A model generated the notes under the pieces. It saw nothing but the letters and a program-made list of their open reading frames with translations, did not search any database and was not told where the DNA came from. A stretch of DNA of 40,787 nucleotides from Chitinophagaceae bacterium. Its GTDB lineage: Bacteria > Bacteroidota > Bacteroidia > Chitinophagales > Chitinophagaceae. The position numbers were made by a program, and so were the translations under genes. Positions 31,255-39,511 of the stretch are shown in pieces (position 1 is the first letter of the stretch; the number at the start of each line of letters is the position of its first letter). The DNA lies in contig JACMLY010000146.1 in the NCBI GenBank assembly GCA_014379345.1, positions 1 to 40,787 of the forward strand. The letters run 5' to 3'.

Positions 31255-32211
31255 ATGAACTGGATTGATCTTCTATTGATCGTTATTGTTTTACTGGCAA
31301 TATGGACGGGTTGGCGAAAAGGATTTATCCTGGGTATGCTTGATTTGGTTACCTGGGTTGGAAGCATACTTGCAGGATTTTTTTTCTACCGTTACCTTGC
31401 ATCATTTCTTGAAAAAAAAATACCGGCGCTGGGAGTATGGACATTGCCGGTTGCATTTATCACCACCATACTCATTGCACAGATCATTCTTTCCCTCTTA
31501 AAAAGAAGTCTTTTAAAAGCGACTCCGGAGAAAGTTCATAACGATACGCTTAACCAATTCCTCGGAATAGTTCCTGGAGCCATCAGTGGGGCCATTAACG
31601 CTACCATAGTTGCTGCGCTATTGCTCGCTCTCCCAATATCCGATAGTATTTCAACTAACACACGCAATAGTAAAATTGCGAATAAACTGGCTTACCAGTC
31701 TGAATGGCTTGAAGAAAAGCTATCCCCTATTTTTGATGCCGCCATTCGCAGATCAATGAACAAATTGACTGTTGAGCCTGAATCTGAAAAATCGATCGAG
31801 CTGCATTATACCGTCGCGAATCCGAAAGTTCGTGAGGATATGGAATTCAATATGCTTGGAATGGTCAATGAAGAGCGGGCAAAAAACGGACTGGACCCAT
31901 TGAAAGCTGATCCGCAAATGGCAGAAGTAGCCAGAGCCCATTCACGTGATATGTTTGCCAGAGGATATTTTTCGCATGTAACCCCCGAAGGCAAAACGCT
32001 TGCTGACCGGGTGCAATCATTCAGAATACCTTTCAGAACCGCGGGTGAAAATCTGGCACTTGGGCCAACCCTGGTTATCTGCCATGAGGGATTGATGAAC
32101 TCACCCGGTCATAAGGCCAATATTCTTCATGTAGCATTTGGACGGGTTGGAATCGGGGTATTGGATGGAGGTAAGTACGGACTTATGATCACACAAAACT
32201 TCAGGAACTGA
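31255..32211 (+). CDS. CvpA-like membrane domain fused to a CAP (SCP/PR-1) domain
   Basis: A 318-residue two-domain protein. Residues 1-130 hold four hydrophobic helices of the CvpA family (NWIDLLLIVIVLLAIWTGWRKGF start, later PGAISGAINATIVAALL). After a linker of about 65 residues comes a CAP domain (about 195-318) with the full cavity tetrad: H229 (RAHS), E265 (AGENL), E278 (CHEGL) and H286 (SPGHKANI). The CAP domain would face the periplasm; its ligand is unknown. I chose the ATG at 31255 because CvpA proteins begin with this motif. A TTG at 31222 would add 11 residues. Confidence 0.9.
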   Translation: MNWIDLLLIVIVLLAIWTGWRKGFILGMLDLVTWVGSILAGFFFYRYLASFLEKKIPALGVWTLPVAFITTILIAQIILSLLKRSLLKATPEKVHNDTLNQFLGIVPGAISGAINATIVAALLLALPISDSISTNTRNSKIANKLAYQSEWLEEKLSPIFDAAIRRSMNKLTVEPESEKSIELHYTVANPKVREDMEFNMLGMVNEERAKNGLDPLKADPQMAEVARAHSRDMFARGYFSHVTPEGKTLADRVQSFRIPFRTAGENLALGPTLVICHEGLMNSPGHKANILHVAFGRVGIGVLDGGKYGLMITQNFRN

Positions 32212-32390
32212 TACCGGATTGTAGAGGGTTTGGGTCATTTTTTTCCCTTTTTTATTTTCCTTAACTCTTTAACACACTGAAATTTGCAGATGATGGTGTG
32301 GGATACGCAGTGCGGGTACTGGCATCATTTTCGAATAACAGACCTATTGGATAAACACCCAATTAATTTTTATCATTAAAAATATCAGGT

Positions 32391-32687
32391 ATGAAAAAGA
32401 TTGTAGGTATAGGTATCATGAGTTTATTTCTTGGACTTTCTGCAAATACTTATGCGCAGGAAAAAGTTAAAGAAGAAGTAAAGAAGGATGCTAAAAAGGT
32501 GGGAAACAAAACCGCTGAAGTTGCTTCAAAAAGCAAAGCTAAAATAACCGATCAAAAGCACAAGGATAAAGTAGGCCCTGCTGGACAAACGATTTACATC
32601 GACAATCATTCCAAATACTATTGGGTTGACAAGAAAGGGCACAGGCATTATGTGACAGAAGCGGCTTTGAAGGCAAAGGTAGATTAG
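32391..32687 (+). CDS. Small exported Lys-rich protein
   Basis: A 98-residue protein with a Sec signal peptide (1-22, ending TYAQ). The next 40 residues are a highly charged Lys/Glu repeat-like helix (EKVKEEVKKDAKKVGNKTAE), and the C-terminal 35 residues are compact and aromatic (YIDNHSKYYWVDKKGHRHYVTEAALK). The family is not recognised. The tail pattern, a basic helix plus a short YYW domain, suggests a periplasmic protein that binds an acidic surface, but that is inference. It is a single gene with a strong terminator. Confidence 0.8.
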   Translation: MKKIVGIGIMSLFLGLSANTYAQEKVKEEVKKDAKKVGNKTAEVASKSKAKITDQKHKDKVGPAGQTIYIDNHSKYYWVDKKGHRHYVTEAALKAKVD

Positions 32688-32707
32688 GTGGTAATTTAAT
32701 TTTTAAT

Positions 32708-32747
32708 AATTCCCCGGCAACAATTCAGTTTGCCGGGGAATTTTTTT
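32708..32747 (+). terminator. Intrinsic terminator of the Lys-rich protein gene
   Basis: AATTCCCCGGCAA (32708-32720) and TTGCCGGGGAATT (32730-32742) form a perfect 13-bp stem with a 9-nt loop and a T7 run. It is the strongest unique terminator in the window. Confidence 0.92.
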
Positions 32748-32792
32748 CTTATAAATGCAGGTTGATTTTCGAAACTTTATTTTCTATGAGCC

Positions 32793-33593
32793 TTATTTTA
32801 TAATCACTTTTCTTTCGGTGTAGATAATACTTGTAAAGATTCCCAACCCACCCTCTACCGTTGACTTTATCCTGCCGGGTTGTGAGAATGGGTTGAAATT
32901 GGAACGGCGTGCATTTCCTATGGATTCAAGATAATCATAGTGTTCTTTAAGAAGAGAGTATATCCTTATTGTCACTGTATCATTTCTTGCAAAATCCGCT
33001 TCTGAAAAAAAACTATATTTTTTTCCATTAAATGAGATATCGCTTACCCTGAAATCAGTGGGATCGGAACCAAAAAAATTAATGGTTTTACCAACTAAAA
33101 ATCTATAGTAATTGGCCTTGTCGGCAGGATCGGAAATGATTACGCCTACACTAAAGCTGTCTGCCTCGCTGATAGATTCTCTAACGATCAAGCTATCTAT
33201 ACCTGTGATCTTTTGAGAAAATTTTGTTTTGCCACTTATTTTTTTGTTCTCTCCAATAATTGTCAACGTGTACGTTTTGTTTGAATCTGTTGTAATAAGT
33301 CTTGGATGAAAATAGTTGAAGAGTCTTCCCGTGAATTTGTCCTGATTAATCATATAGGAAAGTGTGTCGGTTTTCGTACCATCAGAAAAGATCACCAACG
33401 CATTGTTAACAGGTTTATTAATGGCTGTGTCGGTATACGGCAAACTCTCAATCAACAGGCATCGAAGCGGCTGACCTTCTTCGAGATACATTTCCATCAC
33501 GAGTTCAGGCTCATATGGTGGCAGCTCCACATCGATCACTTTATCACATGAAACGAATGCGATCACGATCATGCTCACAATAAACAATCTCAT
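32793..33593 (-). CDS. DUF4249 family lipoprotein
   Basis: A 266-residue lipoprotein with lipobox FVSC (Cys16). The mature N-terminus DKVIDVELPPYEPELVMEMYL is the typical DUF4249 opening, and the rest is rich in beta strands. In Bacteroidota these proteins are commonly encoded with a TonB-dependent receptor, and here its ATG is three bases after the receptor stop codon, so the two are translated from one message. It probably sits at the outer membrane and assists the receptor. The ligand is unknown. Confidence 0.9.
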   Translation of the reverse strand: MRLFIVSMIVIAFVSCDKVIDVELPPYEPELVMEMYLEEGQPLRCLLIESLPYTDTAINKPVNNALVIFSDGTKTDTLSYMINQDKFTGRLFNYFHPRLITTDSNKTYTLTIIGENKKISGKTKFSQKITGIDSLIVRESISEADSFSVGVIISDPADKANYYRFLVGKTINFFGSDPTDFRVSDISFNGKKYSFFSEADFARNDTVTIRIYSLLKEHYDYLESIGNARRSNFNPFSQPGRIKSTVEGGLGIFTSIIYTERKVIIK

Positions 33594-33596
33594 TTC

Positions 33597-35915
33597 TTAA
33601 AATTTAAAATTATACGTAACTGCTGGCAATACGGGAAAAAGTGATACGACTCTTGGTTCAATGGAAGCAGCCAGGCCTTTTTCATCATTCAATTGACGGA
33701 ACCGGATATAAAAAGGATTTCGTCTGCTATAAGCATTGTATAAACTGAAAGTAAGATCAGCGGCACCTTTCCTGGTCCTTAAAGACATTACCAGGCTCAT
33801 ATCCAACCGATGGACAGGAGCAAGCTGGTAATTGCTTCTTTTTGTATAAACCGGTGTAATGCGTTCGAATCTGTTCCCAACCTGGTCCTGGAATATATAT
33901 CTTCCCAGTGGCACTGTTATCCAGGCTCCCGAACCAAAAATCCAGTTTCCACTCAAAGAAAATTTATTGTTGAACTTATGAATGAAGACAAAAGAAAAAT
34001 CATGTCTTCTGTCATATCTGGGTCTGAATGGAGTTCCGTCGTTGATATCTGCGAAGGTCCTGGTAGCCCACGAAAGAGTGTAACCAAGCCAGCCAGTCGT
34101 TTTTCCTTTTTTCTTTTCGAGATAGGACTCAACGCCATAAGCATCCCCTTTTCCATAAACAAAATCATTTTCCAATTTGGGATTACCGAATATATCTGCT
34201 CCGTCCCTGAATTCTACCTGGTTTTTCATCCACTTGTAATAGCCTTCCAGGGACAGGTACAAAATATTATCTTTTAAACCCTTTGACCATCCCAGGCTTA
34301 ACTGGTCTGCGTATTGTGGTTTTGTTTTGTTGGTGGAAGGATACCAGATGTCCGTGGGTAGAGAGGCAGTGCTGATGGACGCAAGATGCATATATTGGTA
34401 CATTCTTGTGTAATTGGCCTTTATGGCAGAATTTTCTCCGATATTCCATCTTGCCGATACCCTGGGCTCCGGATTAATATTCATTTTTCCGCCGGAATAA
34501 AATCCCGACATTCTCAATCCGCCCATCAATGCCAGTTTATTTCCAGGATTCCATTCCGTGTTCACAAACACACCCCACTCGTTTCCATTGGCCTTTTCAC
34601 CTACCTTAAAACCGCTGAGATCTGAAGACGACTTGAAATCGCCAATGTTTAATTTATGCAGTAAGCCGTCTATGCCCGCCTTCCAGTTCAAAGTTGTTCT
34701 ATTCAGGGAACCGGCTACTATTTTCAAACCTACCGTGCTAATGCCTGAACGCAATTCAAGGTTATTAAAATTATATTCATTGCTTAACTGGTATTTATAA
34801 TTGGAGTAAAAAAGCGTACTGGTGATCTCCGCCTTTTTTTGAAGTATCGTTTTCCAGTTGAGCGAAGCAGTCCGGTTTCCCCAGGTAAAGCGAACCGTTG
34901 ATTCCGGGTCGGGTGGTGATCGGAAATTATCCGATCCCAGGTATCCGGTTGCCCATAGGGAATTATTCTTATTTATCTTCCAGTCGGTGCGAAGATTAAG
35001 ATCAGAAAAGAAGTAGGCAGGTATTGGATCGTAAGAAGAATCGCCTTGCTTTGATCGATTGATGGCATTGGTAAGTATATCGAAATATGTTCTTCTTGCA
35101 GAAATTATAATAGACGACTTTCCTTTTACGATCGGAGATTCTACAGAAAGCCTTGACGACAGAAGACCCAGGCCCCCACTTATCGACAAAGAATCCATTG
35201 AACCGGCTCTCATAGATATATCCAGCACGGATGATAACCGACCGCTATATTCGGCGGGATATCCCCCTTTGTACAATTTTACATCGTGTACAGCATCTAC
35301 ATTAAAAATGCTGAAAAGGCCCAGCAAATGGTTGGGATTGTATACAGGTGCATTATCGATCAGTATCAGGTTCTGGTCTGCCCCACCCCCTCTTACGTAA
35401 AATCCCGCAAGTCCTTCCCCTGCTGTTTTTACTCCCGGCTTCAGTTGCAAAAGTTTGACGATATCGACTTCGCCCAGAATGGAAGGGAGTTTTCTCGCTT
35501 CGATTGCTGTAATGGTCACTGTGCCCATTTGTATATCCTTTACTTTGGCAAGAACGCCGTTATCGGTAAAGATCACCTCTTCCAAAACAACAGCATCCGT
35601 TTCAAGCTCAATATTTTGGCGGCGGACTAACGACTTTGCATTGATGGCTAATTTCTTAAAGCCGATCATGCTGATCTCAAGTTTTTCCGCCTTGTATTTG
35701 ACGCTTTCCGGGATTTTTATATGACCAGTACTGTCTGATATTTCTCTGAAGCTGCTGTTGAGCGATACAACAGTGGCTCCTATCAATGGCTGACCTGAAT
35801 CGTGGGCTTTCAGGCCGATTACATAAGGATTGTTTTGAGCAACAGCCTTATCATTAATAATAATAATTAAAAAGATAGATGCGAGAACAGTTAGGGTGAA
35901 TTTACCATGAATCAT
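33597..35915 (-). CDS. TonB-dependent receptor
   Basis: A 772-residue outer-membrane receptor. After the signal peptide (about 1-26) comes a carboxypeptidase-regulatory-like domain (about 30-110: AHDSGQPLIGATVVSL, IGFKKL). The plug follows (about 130-240: YVRGGGADQNLILIDNAPVYNP, LYKGGYPAEYSGRLSSVLDI). The remaining 500 residues form the beta-barrel, with many aromatic strands, ending VTYNFKF with the terminal Phe used for outer-membrane insertion. No SusD partner is present; instead a DUF4249 lipoprotein gene follows within three bases. Substrate unknown. Confidence 0.93.
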   Translation of the reverse strand: MIHGKFTLTVLASIFLIIIINDKAVAQNNPYVIGLKAHDSGQPLIGATVVSLNSSFREISDSTGHIKIPESVKYKAEKLEISMIGFKKLAINAKSLVRRQNIELETDAVVLEEVIFTDNGVLAKVKDIQMGTVTITAIEARKLPSILGEVDIVKLLQLKPGVKTAGEGLAGFYVRGGGADQNLILIDNAPVYNPNHLLGLFSIFNVDAVHDVKLYKGGYPAEYSGRLSSVLDISMRAGSMDSLSISGGLGLLSSRLSVESPIVKGKSSIIISARRTYFDILTNAINRSKQGDSSYDPIPAYFFSDLNLRTDWKINKNNSLWATGYLGSDNFRSPPDPESTVRFTWGNRTASLNWKTILQKKAEITSTLFYSNYKYQLSNEYNFNNLELRSGISTVGLKIVAGSLNRTTLNWKAGIDGLLHKLNIGDFKSSSDLSGFKVGEKANGNEWGVFVNTEWNPGNKLALMGGLRMSGFYSGGKMNINPEPRVSARWNIGENSAIKANYTRMYQYMHLASISTASLPTDIWYPSTNKTKPQYADQLSLGWSKGLKDNILYLSLEGYYKWMKNQVEFRDGADIFGNPKLENDFVYGKGDAYGVESYLEKKKGKTTGWLGYTLSWATRTFADINDGTPFRPRYDRRHDFSFVFIHKFNNKFSLSGNWIFGSGAWITVPLGRYIFQDQVGNRFERITPVYTKRSNYQLAPVHRLDMSLVMSLRTRKGAADLTFSLYNAYSRRNPFYIRFRQLNDEKGLAASIEPRVVSLFPVLPAVTYNFKF

Positions 35916-36598
35916 GATGTAACAATCTAAGAGTTAAGGAACATCGGACCTGACTGGTTATTCACTTCTCATATTGGTTGCATCTGAATTTTTACGGATC
36001 ATTGTGGATATTAGATAACAGCAAAATCTATACCCTTGTGCTTACTGCCTTAATAATAATAAAATTCTTGTTTGAATCATAGCAATCTTGCAAATTATTC
36101 TCGAGAAAAGTGACGTTTTACTCGGGGATAATGATTTGGAGAATGTAAGCATTCAGAAAAAGTACAAAAAATGTTTGGGTAATGCTATCCCTATCACTCT
36201 TATTAATAAATGATCAATATCCTGATAGGTGAAACAAAAAAAGGCTATACAGAAAACCAGAACAGGGATTCATACGTATCAAAAAGAGAATAAATGTCTG
36301 ATATCTGTATGCTGCGCCCATCAAATAACATAGCTTTCATTCCTGACAAAGCAATCTTGCAAATGATAATTGATCCGTTTACCTACCTGCAGCATGTAAA
36401 TATATTTTCGTTCTGCATTCTTCCTGAACCGTTGCCGGCTGATTGCAATTAATTTTTAAAGCAGGAATTATTTTCGGGGCGAACTGACTGATACGGATAA
36501 TGCTAGCGTGCAAATACAGGGGCCGTATTGAAATTAAATAAAAAGACAGGTGATTTGAATGCTGTTGTCTGCATAACGCCTTATTTTAGCCTTCGCTT
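35916..36598. other. 683-bp gap without a recognisable gene
   Basis: AT-rich DNA between divergent genes. The only structure I see is a 15-bp direct repeat, AGCAATCTTGCAAAT, at 36081-36095 and again at 36350-36364. A 27-codon frame at 36210-36293 has no support. There is no RNA gene and no strong hairpin. It may hold upstream control sites of the TonB receptor. Confidence 0.5.
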
Positions 36599-37453
36599 AT
36601 GCTCAGAATTTTTTTTTCATTTTTAATCGTCATGCTTCCTTTTACACCTGTTTGTCAAAACCAAAAAACAGAACCAAGGCCTTATGCACTTGTTGCCGGC
36701 GGAAGTAAAGGAATTGGTTATGCTATTGCAGAAGCCCTGGCGCGGCGCGATTTTAATTTGATTTTGATTGCCAGACACCTGGATACATTGCTCGCGGCAA
36801 AATCAAGACTTGAATCGGCTTTTCCCGTTCATGTTGAGACGCTGGTATATGATCTGAGCAGGGAAGAATCAGCAGCACAAATAGCGCAATGGTGCATAGA
36901 TCGGAATATCACCTTAAAAATGCTTTGCAACGTGGCCGGATTGGGAGGCGCTGAAGATTATTTGAATTTATCGCTCGACTCCCTTCGATATATGGTGAGG
37001 TTGAATATAGAGTCGTGCATGGCTCTTTCGCTTACCTTGCTTCCCTTGTTAGAAAAGAATGCGCCTTCGTATATATTGAATGTTGCCAGTATGGCGGGTT
37101 TTGCTCCCATTCCTGCAAAAAATATCTACTCCGCTACAAAATCAGCCGTCATTTTTTTTAGTTACTCATTACGATATCAATTGAAACAAAAAAAGATCAG
37201 CGTAAGTTGTCTTAGTCCCGGTCCTGTTTTTACCAAACCAGGTATTGTAAAGGAAACCAGGGAAAAATTAGGATGGATCGGAATGAAAATGGCCGTCTCG
37301 CCGACCAAGGTCGGAGAAATAGCGGTAAGAGAAACTTTAAATGGGAAGTTGATGATAGTTCCGGGAACGGGAGCAAAATTGATGTCAATTATTTTACGTG
37401 CTCTTCCGCGAAGGCTTGTCGTTATGATCTATGATATGGTTGGCAAAAAATAA
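36599..37453 (+). CDS. SDR family oxidoreductase with N-terminal hydrophobic segment
   Basis: A 284-residue classical short-chain dehydrogenase. Cofactor motif GGSKGIG (34-40), NVAG (111-114), catalytic S164 and the pair Y177/K181 (YSATK) are all present. Unusually, the domain is preceded by a hydrophobic stretch (MLRIFFSFLIVMLPFTPV) and a short polar linker, either a signal peptide or a membrane anchor. The C-terminal PRRLVVMIYDMVGKK is like that of the DltE/YqjQ-type SDRs. The substrate is not known. Upstream is a long gap; the convergent neighbour is the SET-domain gene. Confidence 0.88.
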   Translation: MLRIFFSFLIVMLPFTPVCQNQKTEPRPYALVAGGSKGIGYAIAEALARRDFNLILIARHLDTLLAAKSRLESAFPVHVETLVYDLSREESAAQIAQWCIDRNITLKMLCNVAGLGGAEDYLNLSLDSLRYMVRLNIESCMALSLTLLPLLEKNAPSYILNVASMAGFAPIPAKNIYSATKSAVIFFSYSLRYQLKQKKISVSCLSPGPVFTKPGIVKETREKLGWIGMKMAVSPTKVGEIAVRETLNGKLMIVPGTGAKLMSIILRALPRRLVVMIYDMVGKK

Positions 37454-37477
37454 AATTCGGTAAAACAGTATCCGCAT

Positions 37478-37945
37478 TTATTTATTTGCTCTTTTCTTCA
37501 ACAATTTTTCTTTGCTTTGTTTATTTTCTTTCGCTTCTAGCCTGGCATTATACCTGATAACATCCCAGTATTCCTTACCGTATTCAACGAGTATTTCACT
37601 GTTTATAGCAATATTTTTTGTTGATTCAATATAAACCCGTTTGTTTTCCTGTATATAAACGCAATTGTTATTAATGCCATTTACGCGTTGTAACCCCCTG
37701 GCATCATTGGCATATCTGGCCAGGGCTTTTGGATAAGAGGATGCATCAATCACATAATTTCTGGTTACATAATAGATATACCCGTTTTTGCCATTATCAT
37801 GATCCACTTCTTTCCAGCTGGAAATTTTCCCCTTATATTCCACAATCCGTGTTCCTTCCGGAATAAACACTGTAGTGAATAATCCCTTTCCCGAATCGGG
37901 GATACTCGATCGCTTTATGACCAGGTCTTTTTCTAATAGTGCCAT
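37478..37945 (-). CDS. SET-domain protein (putative lysine methyltransferase)
   Basis: A 155-residue protein made almost wholly of a SET domain. The AdoMet-binding start GKGLFTTVFIPEGTRIVEYKG (19-39 region), the middle RYANDARG (77-84) at the place of the classical NHS motif, and the end ILVEYGKEYW (118-127) match the fold. A Lys/Glu-rich tail (135-155) follows. Such proteins transfer methyl groups to lysines of proteins. Bacterial copies are scattered, with targets mostly unknown. Several NHS-motif residues differ from eukaryotic enzymes (ANDAR), so activity is not assured. A terminator-like hairpin lies 110 bp upstream. Confidence 0.85.
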   Translation of the reverse strand: MALLEKDLVIKRSSIPDSGKGLFTTVFIPEGTRIVEYKGKISSWKEVDHDNGKNGYIYYVTRNYVIDASSYPKALARYANDARGLQRVNGINNNCVYIQENKRVYIESTKNIAINSEILVEYGKEYWDVIRYNARLEAKENKQSKEKLLKKRANK

Positions 37946-38056
37946 TCCAATCGTATTATATCATAAGGCTGCAAACTACTTGTATAGTTTGAATTTAACT
38001 GATAAAAAATGGATATCACTCATTATACTGTGAGCAGGTCAATTTATTCAAGACAT

Positions 38057-38086
38057 AAAAAAATCCCGCCAACATGGTCGGCGGGA
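38057..38086 (-). terminator. Minus-strand intrinsic terminator upstream of the SET gene
   Basis: On the minus strand TCCCGCC and GGCGGGA (38080-38086 and 38064-38070) pair across a 9-nt loop and are followed by T7 (38057-38063). The orientation requires a minus-strand transcript that begins to the right, where no annotated minus-strand gene exists. It could be a small RNA end or an attenuator in the leader of the SET gene. Confidence 0.75.
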
Positions 38087-38212
38087 CTAACCCCTAAACC
38101 CCAGGTTAAATAGTAGCGCATATCGTTCATAAAATTTTATGCCAACCAATATCAGGCGCATAATTCAGTAACCCGATCAAAGGCATAAATTTTAAATTAA
38201 TACCTCGGTAGT

Positions 38213-38590
38213 ATGTCAAATACCAACATATCGCCGGCGAAAATACCATCGGCGGTGTTCAATAAGAAATACGGCCGGTTTGCAGGATGGAATCTGCAAT
38301 ATTCGGCAGGAATTATTTTTGCCGTTTGTTACGACGCGCTGCAAAGAGGTGCATATGAACCCGACAATTGGATCATGTTATTTTTGGATGCATTAAGCGC
38401 AATACTTATAATTCTTGCGTGGAATCTGGCTTTTAAACTTAACCCGGCTCCACCCATACTCAGTTCAAAAATATTATCGCCACTTATTGATTACACACCT
38501 CGTTTTCGGGTATACACGGGCGCAGGATACAATCTGGTAAGCCAGATCGGTTGGTACCAGCAGTATAAGCAGACTCGATACATCCGCTAA
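38213..38590 (+). CDS. Hypothetical membrane protein, 125 aa
   Basis: No family is recognised. The protein has two hydrophobic helices (about 30-45, YSAGIIFAVCYDAL, and 55-75, WIMLFLDALSAILIILAWNLAF). Polar ends follow, with an aromatic C-terminal tail (WYQQYKQTRYIR). It probably sits in the inner membrane. The gene lies directly before the arsR-type operon, but the operators and promoter between them separate the units. Confidence 0.65.
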   Translation: MSNTNISPAKIPSAVFNKKYGRFAGWNLQYSAGIIFAVCYDALQRGAYEPDNWIMLFLDALSAILIILAWNLAFKLNPAPPILSSKILSPLIDYTPRFRVYTGAGYNLVSQIGWYQQYKQTRYIR

Positions 38591-38607
38591 AAATATCGCA
38601 AAAAATA

Positions 38608-38639
38608 TTTGCGTAGTTAAATAACTACACATATATTCG
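38608..38639 (+). promoter_or_regulatory. Promoter of the arsR operon
   Basis: TTTG (38608-38611) and TATATTCG (38632-38639) are 20 nt apart, fitting TTG-N19-21-TAnnTTTG with one mismatch. Transcription would start about 12 bases before the ATG. One operator palindrome lies between the two boxes and another overlaps the -7 end, so a bound repressor would block the polymerase. Confidence 0.7.
38613..38628. promoter_or_regulatory. Operator 1 of the arsR operon
   Basis: GTAGTTAAATAACTAC has perfect 6-bp arms (GTAGTT/AACTAC) around AAAT. It lies in the spacer between the -33 and -7 boxes, a standard site for an ArsR-family repressor. It is probably bound by the product of the next gene. Confidence 0.75.
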
Positions 38640-38654
38640 TAGCCAAATAGCTAC
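38639..38654. promoter_or_regulatory. Operator 2 of the arsR operon
   Basis: GTAGCCAAATAGCTAC repeats operator 1 with two changes, keeping the outer GTAG...CTAC and the centre AAAT. Centre-to-centre spacing is 26 bp, and the site ends three bases before the ATG at 38658. Two copies of the same palindrome support a real operator pair. Confidence 0.75.
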
Positions 38655-38657
38655 ACA

Positions 38658-38981
38658 ATGAATCTACGACGAGACGTGTTTCAAGCCATAGCAGACCCGA
38701 CAAGAAGGGCTATACTTCTGTTGGTTGCTTCACAATCGATGACAGCAGGTTCTATAGCCTCAAACTTTGACACAGCCAGACCGACAGTTTCAAAACACTT
38801 GCAAATACTCACCGAGTGCGAATTACTTGAACAAAATCAAAACGGCAGGGAAATTTACTATCACATCAATGCAAAAAAAATGAAAGAAGTAGCCGACTTT
38901 ATTGAACCATTTCGCAAAATGTGGGATGACAGGTTTAATAAATTAGAAACCATCATGAAAAAATACAAATCAAATAAATAG
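38658..38981 (+). CDS. ArsR-family transcriptional regulator
   Basis: A 107-residue winged-helix repressor. The N-terminus [17 protein letters not shown] is the classical ArsR opening, and the HTH is at about 29-58 ([20 protein letters not shown]). There are no cysteine pairs for metal binding, so it belongs to the metal-free group usually paired with SRPBCC proteins. It probably represses its own operon through the two palindromes upstream and is released by a signal sensed by the protein itself or by the SRPBCC partners. First gene of an operon of at least five. Confidence 0.92.
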   Translation: MNLRRDVFQAIADPTRRAILLLVASQSMTAGSIASNFDTARPTVSKHLQILTECELLEQNQNGREIYYHINAKKMKEVADFIEPFRKMWDDRFNKLETIMKKYKSNK

Positions 38982-38987
38982 AATGCC

Positions 38988-39455
38988 ATGCAACAAAAAA
39001 CAAAAATTGATGCCGAAGACGGCAAACAGGAATTAGTGATTACAAGGGAATTTGATTTGCCATTGGAATTACTTTTTAAAGCGTATGCAGAACCCGAAAT
39101 TGTTGAGCAATGGATGGGAACGAAAGTGCTGAAACTTGAAAACAAAAAGCACGGCAGTTACCAATTTGAAACATCCGATGCTAAAGGAAACGTGGTATTT
39201 CAGGCCAATGGAGTCATCCACGAATTCAGCCCGAACCATAAGATCACACGGACATTTGAAATGGAGAATACGCCTTTTGACGTCCAGCTTGAGTTCCTAG
39301 AATTTGAACAACTCACTGACGACACCAGCAAACTCAATATGCATATAGTATATAAATCAGTCGCACTCAGAGACCAAATGATGCAAATAGGTTTTGCTCC
39401 AGGCATAAATATGGCACATAACCGGTTGCAAGACATCGTCAGCAAATTAAAATAG
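38988..39455 (+). CDS. SRPBCC (AHSA1-like) protein, first copy
   Basis: A 155-residue protein of the START/Bet v1-like AHSA1 group. It has REFDLPLELLFKAYAEPEIVEQWMG (an N-terminal signature), a central beta sheet and a C-terminal helix (APGINMAHNRLQDIVSKLK). Such proteins form a hydrophobic pocket and are often co-encoded with ArsR regulators. It starts six bases after arsR. The last 65 bp are tandemly duplicated downstream, and the TAG stop is created at the junction of the duplication; the older stop was probably a TAA now at 39538-39540. Confidence 0.88.
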   Translation: MQQKTKIDAEDGKQELVITREFDLPLELLFKAYAEPEIVEQWMGTKVLKLENKKHGSYQFETSDAKGNVVFQANGVIHEFSPNHKITRTFEMENTPFDVQLEFLEFEQLTDDTSKLNMHIVYKSVALRDQMMQIGFAPGINMAHNRLQDIVSKLK

Positions 39456-39511
39456 GTTTTGCTCCAGGCATAAATATGGCACAAAACCGGTTGCAAGACA
39501 TCGTAAGCAAA
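39385..39511 (+). repeat. 65-bp tandem duplication of an SRPBCC gene end
   Basis: Bases 39385-39446 recur at 39450-39511 with 60 of 62 identical, offset 65 bp. The first copy is the end of the SRPBCC coding region; the second is non-coding and holds the codons for FAPGINMAQNRLQDIVSK. The junction at 39447-39455 makes the present TAG stop. The copy is followed by a palindromic insertion. Confidence 0.93.

Noticed and set aside
36210..36293. 27-codon frame in the 683-bp gap (contains GYTENQNRDSY)
   Set aside because: The GYTENQNRD stretch faintly recalls the start of PP2C-type phosphatases, but the frame is short and nothing follows it; not enough to call a gene or a remnant.
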